A stretch of DNA of 64,000 nt. Origin: Streptomyces sp. NBC_00258 (GTDB lineage: Bacteria; Actinomycetota; Actinomycetes; Streptomycetales; Streptomycetaceae). The stretch covers positions 11,098,001 through 11,162,000 of the forward strand of contig NZ_CP108081.1 of NCBI RefSeq assembly GCF_036182465.1. Direction: 5' to 3'. The stretch's first letter is position 1, and each line of letters starts with the position of its first letter. Below are positions 16,762-25,361 of this stretch, piece after piece. The position numbers and the translations under genes were made by a program. The notes under the pieces were generated by a model that was not told the DNA's origin, did no database searches, and worked only from the letters and a program-made list of their open reading frames with translations.

Positions 16762-17763
16762 CTACGCGCCACGCATCCCGGCCCGCGCGAACTCCCGCAC
16801 GCCCTCCGCGAAGCCGACCTCCGGCTTCCATCCCAGCTCCGCGCGCAGCCGGGACGAGTCCGCCGTGATGTGCCGCACGTCGCCCAGCCGGTACTCGCCG
16901 GTCACGACCGGCTCGGGCCCGCCGTCCGCCGCCGCCAGCGCCCTCGCCATCTCGCCGACCGTGTGCGGCTCACCGCTGCCGGTGTTGTAAGCGGTGAGCG
17001 CTCCTACGGCCGAATCCGCCTCCAGCGCCGTCGCATTGGCCGCCGCCACGTCCCGTACGTGCACGAAGTCCCGCCGCTGCCGGCCGTCCTCGTACACACG
17101 CGGGGCCTCACCGCGGGCGAGCGCCGAACGGAAGAAGGAGGCGACTCCGGCGTACGGCGTGTCCCGGGGCATCCGGGGCCCGTACACGTTGTGGTAGCGC
17201 AACGACACCGCCGAGCCGTCCGTCGAGCGCGCCCATGCGGCGGCCAGATGTTCCTGGGCGAGCTTGGTGGTGGCGTACACGTTGCGGGGGTCCATCGGCG
17301 CGTCCTCGCCGACCAGTCCCGGTGACAACTCCTGCCCACACACCGGGCACCGCGGCTCGAAGCGCCCGGCCGCCAGGTCGGTGACGTCCCGGGGCCCGGG
17401 ACGTACCACCCCGTGCCGCCGGCACGTGTACCTGCCCTCGCCGTAGACCACCATCGAGCCGGCCAGCACCAGGCGCCGGACGCCCTGTCCGGCCATGGCC
17501 GTGAGCAGGACGGCGGTGCCCAGGTCGTTTCGGGAGACGTACTCCGCCGCGTCGGCGAACCCGGTACCCAGCCCGACCATCGCCGCCTGATGGCACACGG
17601 CGTCCACACCGGCCAGGGCACGGGCAACCGCCTCCGGGTCCCGGACGTCCGCGCCAGGATCATCACGCACGTCGAACACGACGGGCTCGTGCCCGCGCGC
17701 CCGGAGCGCCTCGACGACATGGGACCCGATGAACCCGGCACCGCCGGTGACCAGTACTCGCAT
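16762..17763 (-). CDS. NAD-dependent epimerase/dehydratase with Cys/His-rich insert
   Basis: A 333-residue extended SDR sugar-nucleotide epimerase/dehydratase: Rossmann motif TGGAGFIGSHVVEAL, GSMVVYGEG, catalytic YATTKLAQEHL (YxxxK), RYHNVYGPRMPRDTPYAGV and RRDFVHVRDVAAANATAL. Between the Ser and Tyr catalytic segments sits an insertion of about 40 residues with YTCRRHG and CPVCGQELSP, a CxxH ... CxxC pattern able to bind zinc and absent from classical GalE/RmlB enzymes. It is convergent with the sensor kinase gene. With the GT2 and GT-C-like genes nearby it could supply a nucleotide-sugar for a surface glycan. Confidence 0.88.
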   Translation of the reverse strand: MRVLVTGGAGFIGSHVVEALRARGHEPVVFDVRDDPGADVRDPEAVARALAGVDAVCHQAAMVGLGTGFADAAEYVSRNDLGTAVLLTAMAGQGVRRLVLAGSMVVYGEGRYTCRRHGVVRPGPRDVTDLAAGRFEPRCPVCGQELSPGLVGEDAPMDPRNVYATTKLAQEHLAAAWARSTDGSAVSLRYHNVYGPRMPRDTPYAGVASFFRSALARGEAPRVYEDGRQRRDFVHVRDVAAANATALEADSAVGALTAYNTGSGEPHTVGEMARALAAADGGPEPVVTGEYRLGDVRHITADSSRLRAELGWKPEVGFAEGVREFARAGMRGA

Positions 17764-17899
17764 GCGCCCACGGTAGGGCGGCACACCGGTCTCACCCCCG
17801 GGCCGCGCGCACCACGTCACGAGTCCGTAAGACGATGCGCTGTCCGTGGGCGACCGCGTTCACGTCGTGCGAGGGGGGCGAGCCCCGGCTGCTCGGGAG

Positions 17900-19408
17900 T
17901 CAGTGGCTGCCGGAGAGTTCGCCGCTGAGCGTCGTGTGGAGGTGGGCGCTGGGCTCGTTCAGCCCGATGATCTCGACGGACTTGCCGCGCTGGGAGTACT
18001 TGGTCTCGATGGCGTCCAGGGCGGCGACGGAGGAGGCGTCCCAGATATGGGCGGCGGTCAGGTCGATGACGACCTTGCCGGGGTCGCCTGCGTAGTCGAA
18101 CCGGCCGACGAGGTCGTTGGAGGAGGCGAAGAACAGCTCGCCCGTGACCCGGTAGACGACGGTGGCGTGGTCGGGGTCGGTGACGGCGGTGACCTCGGCG
18201 ACGTGGGCGACGCGCTTGGCGAAGATGACCATCGCGGTGACGGAGCCGGCGACGACGCCGATGGCGAGGTTGTGGGTGGCGACGACGCAGGCGACGGTGA
18301 CCACCATGACGGTGATCTCCCCGGCCGGCATCCGCCTGAGTGTCTTCGGGGCGATGGAGTGCCAGTCGAAGGTCGCGAACGACACCATGACCATCACCGC
18401 GACGAGCGCCGCCATGGGGATGTCGGAGACGACCGGTCCGAAGACGATGCACAGCACCATCAGGAAGGCGCCGGCAAGGAACGTCGACAGGCGGGTGCGG
18501 GCGCCGGAGACCCGTACGTTGATCATCGTCTGGCCGATCATGGCGCAGCCGCCCATGCCGCCGAAGAAGCCGGTCACGATGTTGGCGACGCCCTGCCCGA
18601 TGGACTCGCGGGTCTTGGAGGAGTGGGTGTCGGTGATGTCGTCGACCAGCTTCGCGGTCATCAGCGACTCCATCAGACCGACCAGGGCCATCGCGAGCGC
18701 GTACGGAGCGACGGTGGTGAGGGTGTCCAGGGTGAACGGCACGTCAGGCAGCCCGGGCACCGGCAGCGCGGACGGCAGGTCGCCCTTGTCGCCCACGGTC
18801 GGCACCGCGATCCCGGCCGCGAGCGTGATGACCGTGAGGATGACGATGGAGACCAGCGGCGCCGGGATCACCGTGGTGACCTTCGGGAAGAACACCATCA
18901 GCGCCAGCCCGGCGGCGATCAGCGGATAGACCGGCCAGGGCACGCTCGTCATCTCCGGCACCTGCGCCAGGAAGATGAGGATGGCGAGGGAGTTGACGAA
19001 GCCGACCATCACGCTGCGCGGCACGAACCGCATCAGCCTGGCCACCCCGAGCGCGCCGAGGACGATCTGGAAGACACCGGCGAGGACGACGGCCGCTACC
19101 AGGTAGCCGAAGCCGTGTTCACGGTTGAGCGGGGCGATGACCAGGGCCACGGCACCGGTGGCGGCGGAGATCATGGCCGGTCGGCCGCCGACGATCGAGA
19201 TGGTCACTGCCATCGTGAACGAGGCGAACAGGCCGATCGCCGGCTCGACCCCGGCGATGATCGAGAACGAGATCGCCTCCGGGATCAGTGCCAGGGCGAC
19301 CACGAGACCGGCCAGCACCTCGGTGCGCAGCACCTTCGGATCGGACAGCCATGACGGACGTCGGGAGCCATGCGGCCGGGCGGCCTGGGGCAGTGCGGGG
19401 GAGGACAA
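17900..19408 (-). CDS. SulP-family anion transporter with STAS domain
   Basis: A 502-residue inner-membrane transporter of the SLC26/SulP family (sulfate, bicarbonate or related anions). About 12-14 transmembrane segments include the signature region EVLAGLVVALALIPEAISFS, FASFTMAVTISIVGGRPAMISAATGA and GGMGGCAMIGQTMINV. The C-terminal ~110 residues form a cytoplasmic STAS domain (YRVTGELFFASSNDLVGRFD, VVIDLTAAHIWDASSVAALD). The furthest start in frame is a TTG at 19408 with weak ribosome-site support; an internal GTG around 19335, just before the conserved LRTEVLAG, is an alternative. It diverges from a MerR-type regulator, the likely controller. Confidence 0.92.
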   Translation of the reverse strand: MSSPALPQAARPHGSRRPSWLSDPKVLRTEVLAGLVVALALIPEAISFSIIAGVEPAIGLFASFTMAVTISIVGGRPAMISAATGAVALVIAPLNREHGFGYLVAAVVLAGVFQIVLGALGVARLMRFVPRSVMVGFVNSLAILIFLAQVPEMTSVPWPVYPLIAAGLALMVFFPKVTTVIPAPLVSIVILTVITLAAGIAVPTVGDKGDLPSALPVPGLPDVPFTLDTLTTVAPYALAMALVGLMESLMTAKLVDDITDTHSSKTRESIGQGVANIVTGFFGGMGGCAMIGQTMINVRVSGARTRLSTFLAGAFLMVLCIVFGPVVSDIPMAALVAVMVMVSFATFDWHSIAPKTLRRMPAGEITVMVVTVACVVATHNLAIGVVAGSVTAMVIFAKRVAHVAEVTAVTDPDHATVVYRVTGELFFASSNDLVGRFDYAGDPGKVVIDLTAAHIWDASSVAALDAIETKYSQRGKSVEIIGLNEPSAHLHTTLSGELSGSH

Positions 19409-19750
19409 GAGGAGAGGAACCTGTCGTGCTCGGGCACACCCGGCATCACGGCGGGCGCGCGAGTAGGCGTGGAGAATCGGGGCGGTCCTCCACGAGATCC
19501 GCGAGCGGCGCGGACCGAGGTCAGAGGGCAGCGGCGACGTGACCGGCGCGGAAATCGGGCGCTGCCTGCGGTCGAAGGATCACGGTGGGCAGGGAGCGGC
19601 GCCGGGCATCACGGACATGCGTACGCTCTCTCCTGCGGACAACGGTCTTCGCCGGGGGCTTCGTCGGCCCCGACACGGCTGACGGTCACGGGACGGCATC
19701 CCGCGCCATGGGAACGGGCACGGCAGGCGACCGCCCCGACACCGGCGCAA

Positions 19751-19774
19751 CTCTACCCTAACGTTAGAGTAGAG
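19751..19774. promoter_or_regulatory. 24-bp near-perfect palindrome, probable MerR-family operator
   Basis: CTCTAC-C-CTAACGTTAG-A-GTAGAG is symmetrical except for one base pair, lies 52 bp upstream of the merR start in the 417-bp divergent region between the SulP and MerR genes, and has the size and symmetry of MerR-family operators. The rest of that intergenic region shows no further gene. Confidence 0.65.
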
Positions 19775-19825
19775 ATCGGCGTCGGCTGCCTGCGGCCGCA
19801 GTGGAAGACGAGGAAGGCACCCCGC

Positions 19826-20248
19826 GTGAGCAGCGAGCACATGCAGATCGGCGAGGTCGCGGCACGGACCGAGCTGTCGCTGCGCACCATCCGGCACTAC
19901 GAGGAGACCGGCCTCGTCATCCCCTCCGCCCGCTCCCAGGGCGGGTTCCGCCTCTACACCGATGCCGACGTCGCCCGCCTGATGGTCATCCGGCGCATGA
20001 AGCCGCTCGGCTTCACCCTCGACGAGATGCGTGCCCTGCTCGACGCCACCGACCGCCTCGACTCCGGCGAGGAACTGCCGCCCGACGAACGCGAGGAACT
20101 GCTGCACCGGATTCGAGGCTTCGAGCAGGCGGCACACAAGCGAGTTGAGGATCTGCGCACCCAACTGGCCAGGGCGGAGGAGTTCGCGGCCACACTGGGG
20201 GAGCGTCTGGCGCGGAGTGGACCGGACCGGCCACGAATGCCTGGCTAG
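19826..20248 (+). CDS. MerR-family transcriptional regulator
   Basis: A 140-residue regulator with the winged-helix MerR head MQIGEVAARTELSLRTIRHYEETGLV and QGGFRLYTDADVARLMVIRRMKPLGFTLDEMR, followed by a coiled coil (REELLHRIRGFEQAAHKRVEDL) for dimerisation. No Cys-based metal site is visible, so the inducer is unknown. The GTG at 19826 follows AGGAAGG with eight-base spacing and is preferred over the ATG at 19841. It diverges from the SulP transporter and converges with the flavoprotein gene, sharing a 4-bp stop overlap (CTAG). Confidence 0.92.
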   Translation: MSSEHMQIGEVAARTELSLRTIRHYEETGLVIPSARSQGGFRLYTDADVARLMVIRRMKPLGFTLDEMRALLDATDRLDSGEELPPDEREELLHRIRGFEQAAHKRVEDLRTQLARAEEFAATLGERLARSGPDRPRMPG

Positions 20249-21444
20249 GCTGCCCGTTCAGCGGTGGCCGGTGCCTCACCGCGCTCGGCCTGCAGCAGTT
20301 GCCGGCGCTTGCCGTCCTTGAAGGGCCATGTGTGCGAACCGGGCTTGCGCGCCTCGTCCGCCAGGTGTTTGAGCAAGCCCTTGTAACTGCTCTCCTTGAT
20401 CTTCACGGCAATGCGGCCACCGATGGAGAACCTGTTCGCGGTGTCGTCCTTGGAGGCGAGCTGCACGGTGGCGGCGTGACGCCCAAGGCTGACGCACAGG
20501 CCGAAGAACCCCACGTCGATGGACGCTGGTTGCTCACCCGCGATCCGGCTGAGCACCGTGTCGGCGGCGTGGGCGCCCAGCGGGCCCGCGGCCTGGCAGC
20601 TCATCCGCAACGGCAGGTCCGACGGTGCCGCCGAGTCCCCGGCCGCGACGATGCGTACGTCGTCCACGCTCGTCAACGTCTCGTCGGTGAGCAGGCGGCC
20701 CAGGGCGTCGGTGCTCAACCCGCTGCGCACGGCCAGGTCCGGCACACCGAATCCGGCGGTCCAGACGGTCACCTTGCTCGGCAGCTCATGACCGTCACCG
20801 AGCTGCACGGCATCGCGCGCCACAGCCGTCACCTTCGCGTCGGGGCCTTCGAGTACGGTCACACCGAGTCTGGCCAGCTGCTTGGCGATCGAGCGCCGAA
20901 CACGGGGGTGCAGATAGGGCCCGAGTTCTTCGCCGCACACCAGGGTCACGGTGCGGCCCGCCTCCGCCAGTTCGGCGGCGACCTCGATGCCGAGCATGCC
21001 GGCTCCGACCACCGTCACCGCGGCCGTTGCGGGCGCGGCGTCGAGGACCGACCGCAGCCGCTGCGCCTCCTCCAGGCCGGCGATCGGGTAGGCGAACTCG
21101 GCCGCTCCGGGCACACCCGGGTCGGCGCTGCCGCTGCCCACCGCGTAGATCAGATAGTCGTAGCCAACCGCGCCGCCCGCCGCCAACGCCACGCTGCGCT
21201 CGGCCGCGTCGATCCGTGCCACGGTGTCGACCACCAGCTCGACGCCCTCGGCCAGGACCTCTCGGTAGTCGACGACCACGTCGTGGGACCCGCCCACCAC
21301 TTGGTGCAGGCGGATCCGATGAACGAAGATCGGGCGCGGGTTGATCAGAGTCACTGTCACGTCGTCGCGCTGCGTCAGACGATTGGCCGCCATGACGCCG
21401 GCGTATCCGCCGCCGATCACGACCACCTCAGTGTTCTCAGCCAT
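20245..21444 (-). CDS. NDH-2-like FAD-dependent NAD(P)H oxidoreductase
   Basis: A 399-residue pyridine nucleotide-disulfide-type flavoprotein of the type II NADH dehydrogenase branch. The N-terminal FAD motif is VVVIGGGYAGVMAANRL, the NAD(P) motif VTVVGAGMLGIEVAAELAE near residue 155, and the second FAD motif VDDVRIVAAGDSAA near residue 290. There is no CxxxxC redox pair. A C-terminal amphipathic segment (IAVKIKESSYKGLLKHL) may touch the membrane. The ATG at 21444 immediately precedes the FAD motif. It may pass electrons from NADH to quinone or a soluble acceptor. The gene ends against the merR gene with a 4-bp overlap. Confidence 0.9.
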   Translation of the reverse strand: MAENTEVVVIGGGYAGVMAANRLTQRDDVTVTLINPRPIFVHRIRLHQVVGGSHDVVVDYREVLAEGVELVVDTVARIDAAERSVALAAGGAVGYDYLIYAVGSGSADPGVPGAAEFAYPIAGLEEAQRLRSVLDAAPATAAVTVVGAGMLGIEVAAELAEAGRTVTLVCGEELGPYLHPRVRRSIAKQLARLGVTVLEGPDAKVTAVARDAVQLGDGHELPSKVTVWTAGFGVPDLAVRSGLSTDALGRLLTDETLTSVDDVRIVAAGDSAAPSDLPLRMSCQAAGPLGAHAADTVLSRIAGEQPASIDVGFFGLCVSLGRHAATVQLASKDDTANRFSIGGRIAVKIKESSYKGLLKHLADEARKPGSHTWPFKDGKRRQLLQAERGEAPATAERAA

Positions 21445-21562
21445 GGTGTCTCCCTCATCCGCAGTGGGTTCGGCATCAAGACGCCGCCCGACTGACCCTT
21501 GTGACAGGCTATGAGGCAGACCACTTCGCAGGCATGGAGCGTGACGCGTACGTGCCGGGACT

Positions 21563-23749
21563 TCAGCTGATCCGGGCAGTGGGGGCCGGCGTGGGCTCGG
21601 GCGGAGGCGGGACGTCGGCGCTCGCCACGCTCTCCACGGCGACACGGGGCAGCCGCCGGTCGAGTGGGCGGGGCAGCCACCATGCGGCGCGCCCCAGCAG
21701 CGCCATGGCCGCGGGCACCAGAACCATGCGGACGATCGTGGCGTCGAGCACGATGGCCGTGGCCAGCCCCAGTCCCATCATCTTGACGAGTGGCGAGGGG
21801 TTGGCGACGAAGCTGAGGAAGACCACCGTCATGATCAGCGCGGCGGAGGTGATCACTCGGCCCGTGACCGCCATGCCGCGTGCCACCGACTCGGTGGGAT
21901 CACCCGTGGCGTCGTACTCCTCGCGGACGCGCGAGAGCAGGAACACCTCGTAGTCCATGGACAGGCCGAAGAGGACCGCGAAGAAGATCGTCGGCAGGGG
22001 TGAGGCGATCAGCATCGTCTCGTGGAGGTTGAACAGCCCTCCCAGCCAGCCCCATTGGAAGACGGCCACCACGACGCCGTAGGCGCCGCCGATGGACAGC
22101 AGATTCATCACGGCGGCCTTCAGGGGTACCGCGACGGAGCGGAACACCAGCATCAGCAGCAGGAACGACACCACGATGATCGCGGCGATGAACACCGGCA
22201 GGGTGTCGGCGAGTTGACGGGTGAGATCGTCGGTCATGGCGGTCAGGCCCGCCACGGCGACATTGTCGGGGACGATGTCGCGGACGCGTTCGAGGGTGTC
22301 GGAGGTCGCGGCGTCCGCGGGGGCGGTGGTGGGAAGTGTTGGCAGCACGACCGTGTCGCCCGCCGCGGAGACCCTGGGCTCGCCGAGCGACGCGATGCCG
22401 GGGACGTCGGCGATACGCCGGGACAACTCGGGGATGCCCTCGGCGTCCACACCGGCGCTGCGCAGATCGGCGACGATGAGCAGCGGGGCGTTGAAACCGG
22501 GACCGAAGCCCTCCGCCAACAAGTCGTAGGCGCGGCGGTGCGTGGTGCCGGTCGCGTCGTTGCCCGCGTCGGGGAAACCCGTCTCCATGCGCAGCGCCGG
22601 GATCGCCAGCGCCAGCAGCACCGCGGACCCGGCCAGCAGGTACGGCCACGGCCGACCGGAGACGCGGTGCGCGAACCGCCACCATGCCGTCTTCTCGGGG
22701 TCCTCGGGCTTCTTGCTGCGGCGCGTACGCAGGCCCCGGAGCCGCCGCCCCTTGTGGATGCGGTCGCCCATCAGGGAGAGCAGGGCGGGCAGCAACGTCA
22801 GGGCGGTCGCCACGGCGAACAGCACGATCAGCGACGTACTCAGGCCGATCGAGGTCAGAAAGCCCAGGCCGGTCAGCGCCAGCGCGCTCATCGCCACGAC
22901 CACGGTGCCGCCGGCGAACAGCACCGCCGCGCCGGACGAACTCATGGCGTTCGACAGAGCGGTGGAGTTGTCCTGGCCGGCCGCGCGGTTCTCGCGGCAG
23001 CGCGCCACGATGAACAGGGCGTAGTCGATACCCACGCCCAAGCCGATCATCGCGCCGATCGTGGGCGCGGCCGTGGACACGTCCGTCGCATGGGCCAGCA
23101 GTACGATGCTGCCCAGGCCGGCGGCCACGGCGACCAGGGCGAGCGCGATCGGGACCAGCGCGACCACGATCGTGCCGAACGCCACCACCAGGATGACCAG
23201 GGCCGTCAGCAGGCCCGCCGCCTCCGCGCCCGACGTCGGCGTCTCGGCGTTGATGAAGACGGCGTCGCCCCCCAGTTCGGCGACGACGCCGTCGCCGCGT
23301 ACGGGTTCGATCGCGTCGCCCAGGGCATCGATCTGCTCGGGACGCACCTCCATCGGCGGTACGTCGAAGGCGACTTGGACGAAGGCGATCCGTCCGTCGG
23401 GCGAGATGGTGCCCGTGGTGAAGGGATCGGTGACCGTGGCGACGTGTGCCACGTCGGCGATGCGGTCGACGGCCGCTTCGACGGCAGGCCGGTGGCGATC
23501 GATCCGTTCCCCTTCCGGCACGGCGAAGACGGCGACGGCGCTGCCGCCGGACGCTTCGGGGAAGCGCTCTTCGAGCAGTTCCATCGCCTTCTCGCTCTGG
23601 CTGCCGGGAGCGACGAGGTCGTCGACGAACGAGCCGCCGACCAGGCCGGCGAGGGGCAGTACGAGCGCCAGGGCGGCCACCCAGGCGGCGATGGTCACCC
23701 ACGGTCGGCGGGCGCTCGCGTCGCCGATACGGCGCGTGAGTCGGTTCAT
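21563..23749 (-). CDS. MMPL/RND-family membrane exporter
   Basis: A 728-residue MMPL-type transporter with the duplicated RND layout: a first transmembrane helix (WVTIAAWVAALALVLPLAGLV), an extracytoplasmic domain of about 150 residues, five helices around GAMIGLGVGIDYALFIVARCREN, a second extracytoplasmic domain, and a second helix set including LLSIGGAYGVVVAVFQWG and FAVLFGLSMDYEVFLLSRVREE. The GxxxDY motifs in both halves carry the proton-relay acids. ATG 23749 is chosen because the frame upstream reads through short repeats. It diverges from a NarL-type two-component system, the likely regulator; it may export lipids or drugs. Confidence 0.92.
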   Translation of the reverse strand: MNRLTRRIGDASARRPWVTIAAWVAALALVLPLAGLVGGSFVDDLVAPGSQSEKAMELLEERFPEASGGSAVAVFAVPEGERIDRHRPAVEAAVDRIADVAHVATVTDPFTTGTISPDGRIAFVQVAFDVPPMEVRPEQIDALGDAIEPVRGDGVVAELGGDAVFINAETPTSGAEAAGLLTALVILVVAFGTIVVALVPIALALVAVAAGLGSIVLLAHATDVSTAAPTIGAMIGLGVGIDYALFIVARCRENRAAGQDNSTALSNAMSSSGAAVLFAGGTVVVAMSALALTGLGFLTSIGLSTSLIVLFAVATALTLLPALLSLMGDRIHKGRRLRGLRTRRSKKPEDPEKTAWWRFAHRVSGRPWPYLLAGSAVLLALAIPALRMETGFPDAGNDATGTTHRRAYDLLAEGFGPGFNAPLLIVADLRSAGVDAEGIPELSRRIADVPGIASLGEPRVSAAGDTVVLPTLPTTAPADAATSDTLERVRDIVPDNVAVAGLTAMTDDLTRQLADTLPVFIAAIIVVSFLLLMLVFRSVAVPLKAAVMNLLSIGGAYGVVVAVFQWGWLGGLFNLHETMLIASPLPTIFFAVLFGLSMDYEVFLLSRVREEYDATGDPTESVARGMAVTGRVITSAALIMTVVFLSFVANPSPLVKMMGLGLATAIVLDATIVRMVLVPAAMALLGRAAWWLPRPLDRRLPRVAVESVASADVPPPPEPTPAPTARIS

Positions 23750-23774
23750 GGCTGCGGCTCCTGGGAGACGGCAG

Positions 23775-23882
23775 CCGACCGGCGGCACCGGTCGGCTGGG
23801 CTCTTGCGGGATGGCTGCCGACCGGTGGCACCGGTCGGCTGGGCTTGTGCGGGACGGTTGCCGTCCGGGTGGCACCGGTCGG
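23775..23882. repeat. Three tandem 43-bp repeats, each with a 21-22-bp palindrome
   Basis: Three imperfect direct copies with a 43-bp period begin at 23775, 23818 and 23861. The middle copy contains a perfect inverted repeat, CCGACCGGTG-G-CACCGGTCGG; the first has one changed base and the third one change and one inserted base. They lie 26-133 bp upstream of the MMPL start, where its promoter should be, and look like a multi-site operator. The 403-bp region holds no other gene that I can support. Confidence 0.7.
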
Positions 23883-24085
23883 TGCGCGGCGGCAGGAGGT
23901 TCGAGCGGTTCCATCGTGGGCGCCGACGCCGGTGCCGTCTCCCGCCGTCAGGGGGGTTGGGCGCCCCCACGCACGACGGGGAGTACGGGCCCACGTCTCC
24001 GCCCGGGGGCGGAGGACCGCATCCGCCCGCAGGCGGGTGACGGTGCCTCGGAGCTGGAATTACGATGGCTTGCCCGGCGCGTCGC

Positions 24086-24106
24086 GGTGCCCTGCGCCAG
24101 GGCACC
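24086..24106. promoter_or_regulatory. 21-bp perfect inverted repeat upstream of sensor kinase
   Basis: GGTGCCCTG-CGC-CAGGGCACC has 9-bp perfect arms and lies 47 bp upstream of the kinase start in the same divergent region as the 43-bp repeats. It may be an operator or a leader hairpin. Confidence 0.5.
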
Positions 24107-24152
24107 GGACGCTTCTCGGCCAAGGCACCGGCCGCCTCTTGATGGAGCGACG

Positions 24153-25361
24153 ATGATCCGTACGGCTCCGCATGCCGAGACACCGGGCCGCAGGGCGCCG
24201 GGCAGGTTCCGCGGCCCGTTCACGCGCTGGCCGCGGGGCGCGGACGCCGTACTCGCGACCGTCGTGTTCCTGCTGACCGCGCTCCTGGAGGAGGGTCCGG
24301 GCGATTCCCTCGTCATCCGCCCTGTCACCAGCGTGCTCCAGCCCGCCCTCCTGCTCATCACCCTGGCCGGCGCCGCGCTCTACCTGCGTCGGGGCAGGCC
24401 GGTCGCGGTCCTGTGCGTGGCACTCGTCGCGTGGCTCCCGACGCTGGGAAGCAGCTACTCCGTGCTGGGCGGGGTCGTGATCGTCGCGCTCTACAGCGTC
24501 GGGCGGCACGACGACGACAACCGGTGGGGCCCTCTCGGTGTCGGCGCGGCCGTCGTCGCGCTCACGATCGACGGCGCCCTCCTCTCCACGCCCTGGGAGG
24601 ACATCGGCTTCGGCTACGTCTTCATGTTCGGGGCCTGGTACCTCGGCCGGCGCCTCCGGCTTCGCGCGGGGCGGGCTGCCCGGCTCCGCCAGGAACAGGC
24701 CGCCGAGGCACGGCGGATCGTGGCCGAGGAACGCACCCACATCGCCCGTGAACTGCACGACGTGGTCGCCCACCGGGTGAGCATGATGACGGTGCAGGCC
24801 GGTGCGGCCCGGATGGTGGCCGCCGAGGATCCGCAGGGCGCCCTGGAAGCGATGGCGGCGGTGGAGGAAGCGGGACGCCAGGCGCTGGACGAACTGCGAC
24901 ACCTGCTGGGAGTGTTGCGGCCGAACACCGAACGCGACGGCCTTGGTCCTCAGCCGGGCCTGGCCGACCTGCCCCGCCTGGTGGCCGAGGTCCGGGAGGC
25001 TGGTCTGGACGTCTCGGTCGCAGGCGGCATCCAAGATCCCCTCCCGGCCCGGGTGGATCTCTCGGCGTACCGCATCGTCCAGGAGGCACTGACCAACGTG
25101 CTCAAGCACAGCGGACCGCAGACCCGCACCGAGGTGCACCTGCGCGCCGAAGGCGACGGAATCACCATCGAAGTCCTCGACGACGGCCGCGGTACCGCCG
25201 TCCGGTCGGTGTCCGCCGCGCACGAGGGCCTGCCCGGCCACGGCATCGTCGGCATGCGGGAACGAGCCCTCCTGCTCGGTGGAAGCCTCGACGCCCAGCC
25301 GCGCCCCGGCGGCGGCTTCCGGCTCACCGCCCATCTGCCCACCAAGGGGGAGCCCACGTGA
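24153..25361 (+). CDS. NarL-type sensor histidine kinase (HisKA_3)
   Basis: A 402-residue kinase with five or six short transmembrane segments in residues 35-165 and no large sensory loop. The HisKA_3 phospho-acceptor box is THIARELHDVVAHRVSMM near residue 205, followed by LRHLLGVLRPN. The ATPase domain contains SAYRIVQEALTNVLKHS, VLDDGRG and GHGIVGMRERALLLGG. GGAG five bases upstream supports the ATG at 24153. Its stop overlaps the start of the response regulator (GTGA). This is the DesK/LiaS-like branch, which often senses membrane stress, fitting the divergent MMPL exporter. Confidence 0.94.
   Translation: MIRTAPHAETPGRRAPGRFRGPFTRWPRGADAVLATVVFLLTALLEEGPGDSLVIRPVTSVLQPALLLITLAGAALYLRRGRPVAVLCVALVAWLPTLGSSYSVLGGVVIVALYSVGRHDDDNRWGPLGVGAAVVALTIDGALLSTPWEDIGFGYVFMFGAWYLGRRLRLRAGRAARLRQEQAAEARRIVAEERTHIARELHDVVAHRVSMMTVQAGAARMVAAEDPQGALEAMAAVEEAGRQALDELRHLLGVLRPNTERDGLGPQPGLADLPRLVAEVREAGLDVSVAGGIQDPLPARVDLSAYRIVQEALTNVLKHSGPQTRTEVHLRAEGDGITIEVLDDGRGTAVRSVSAAHEGLPGHGIVGMRERALLLGGSLDAQPRPGGGFRLTAHLPTKGEPT

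Noticed and set aside
17846..19354. 502-residue plus-strand frame opposite the SulP gene
   Set aside because: Extremely Asp/His/Gly/Arg-rich low-complexity translation typical of the antisense of membrane-protein codons.
23775..23882. Possible CRISPR array (three evenly spaced repeats)
   Set aside because: Units are directly contiguous with similar rather than unique spacers and there are no cas genes; better explained as tandem promoter repeats.
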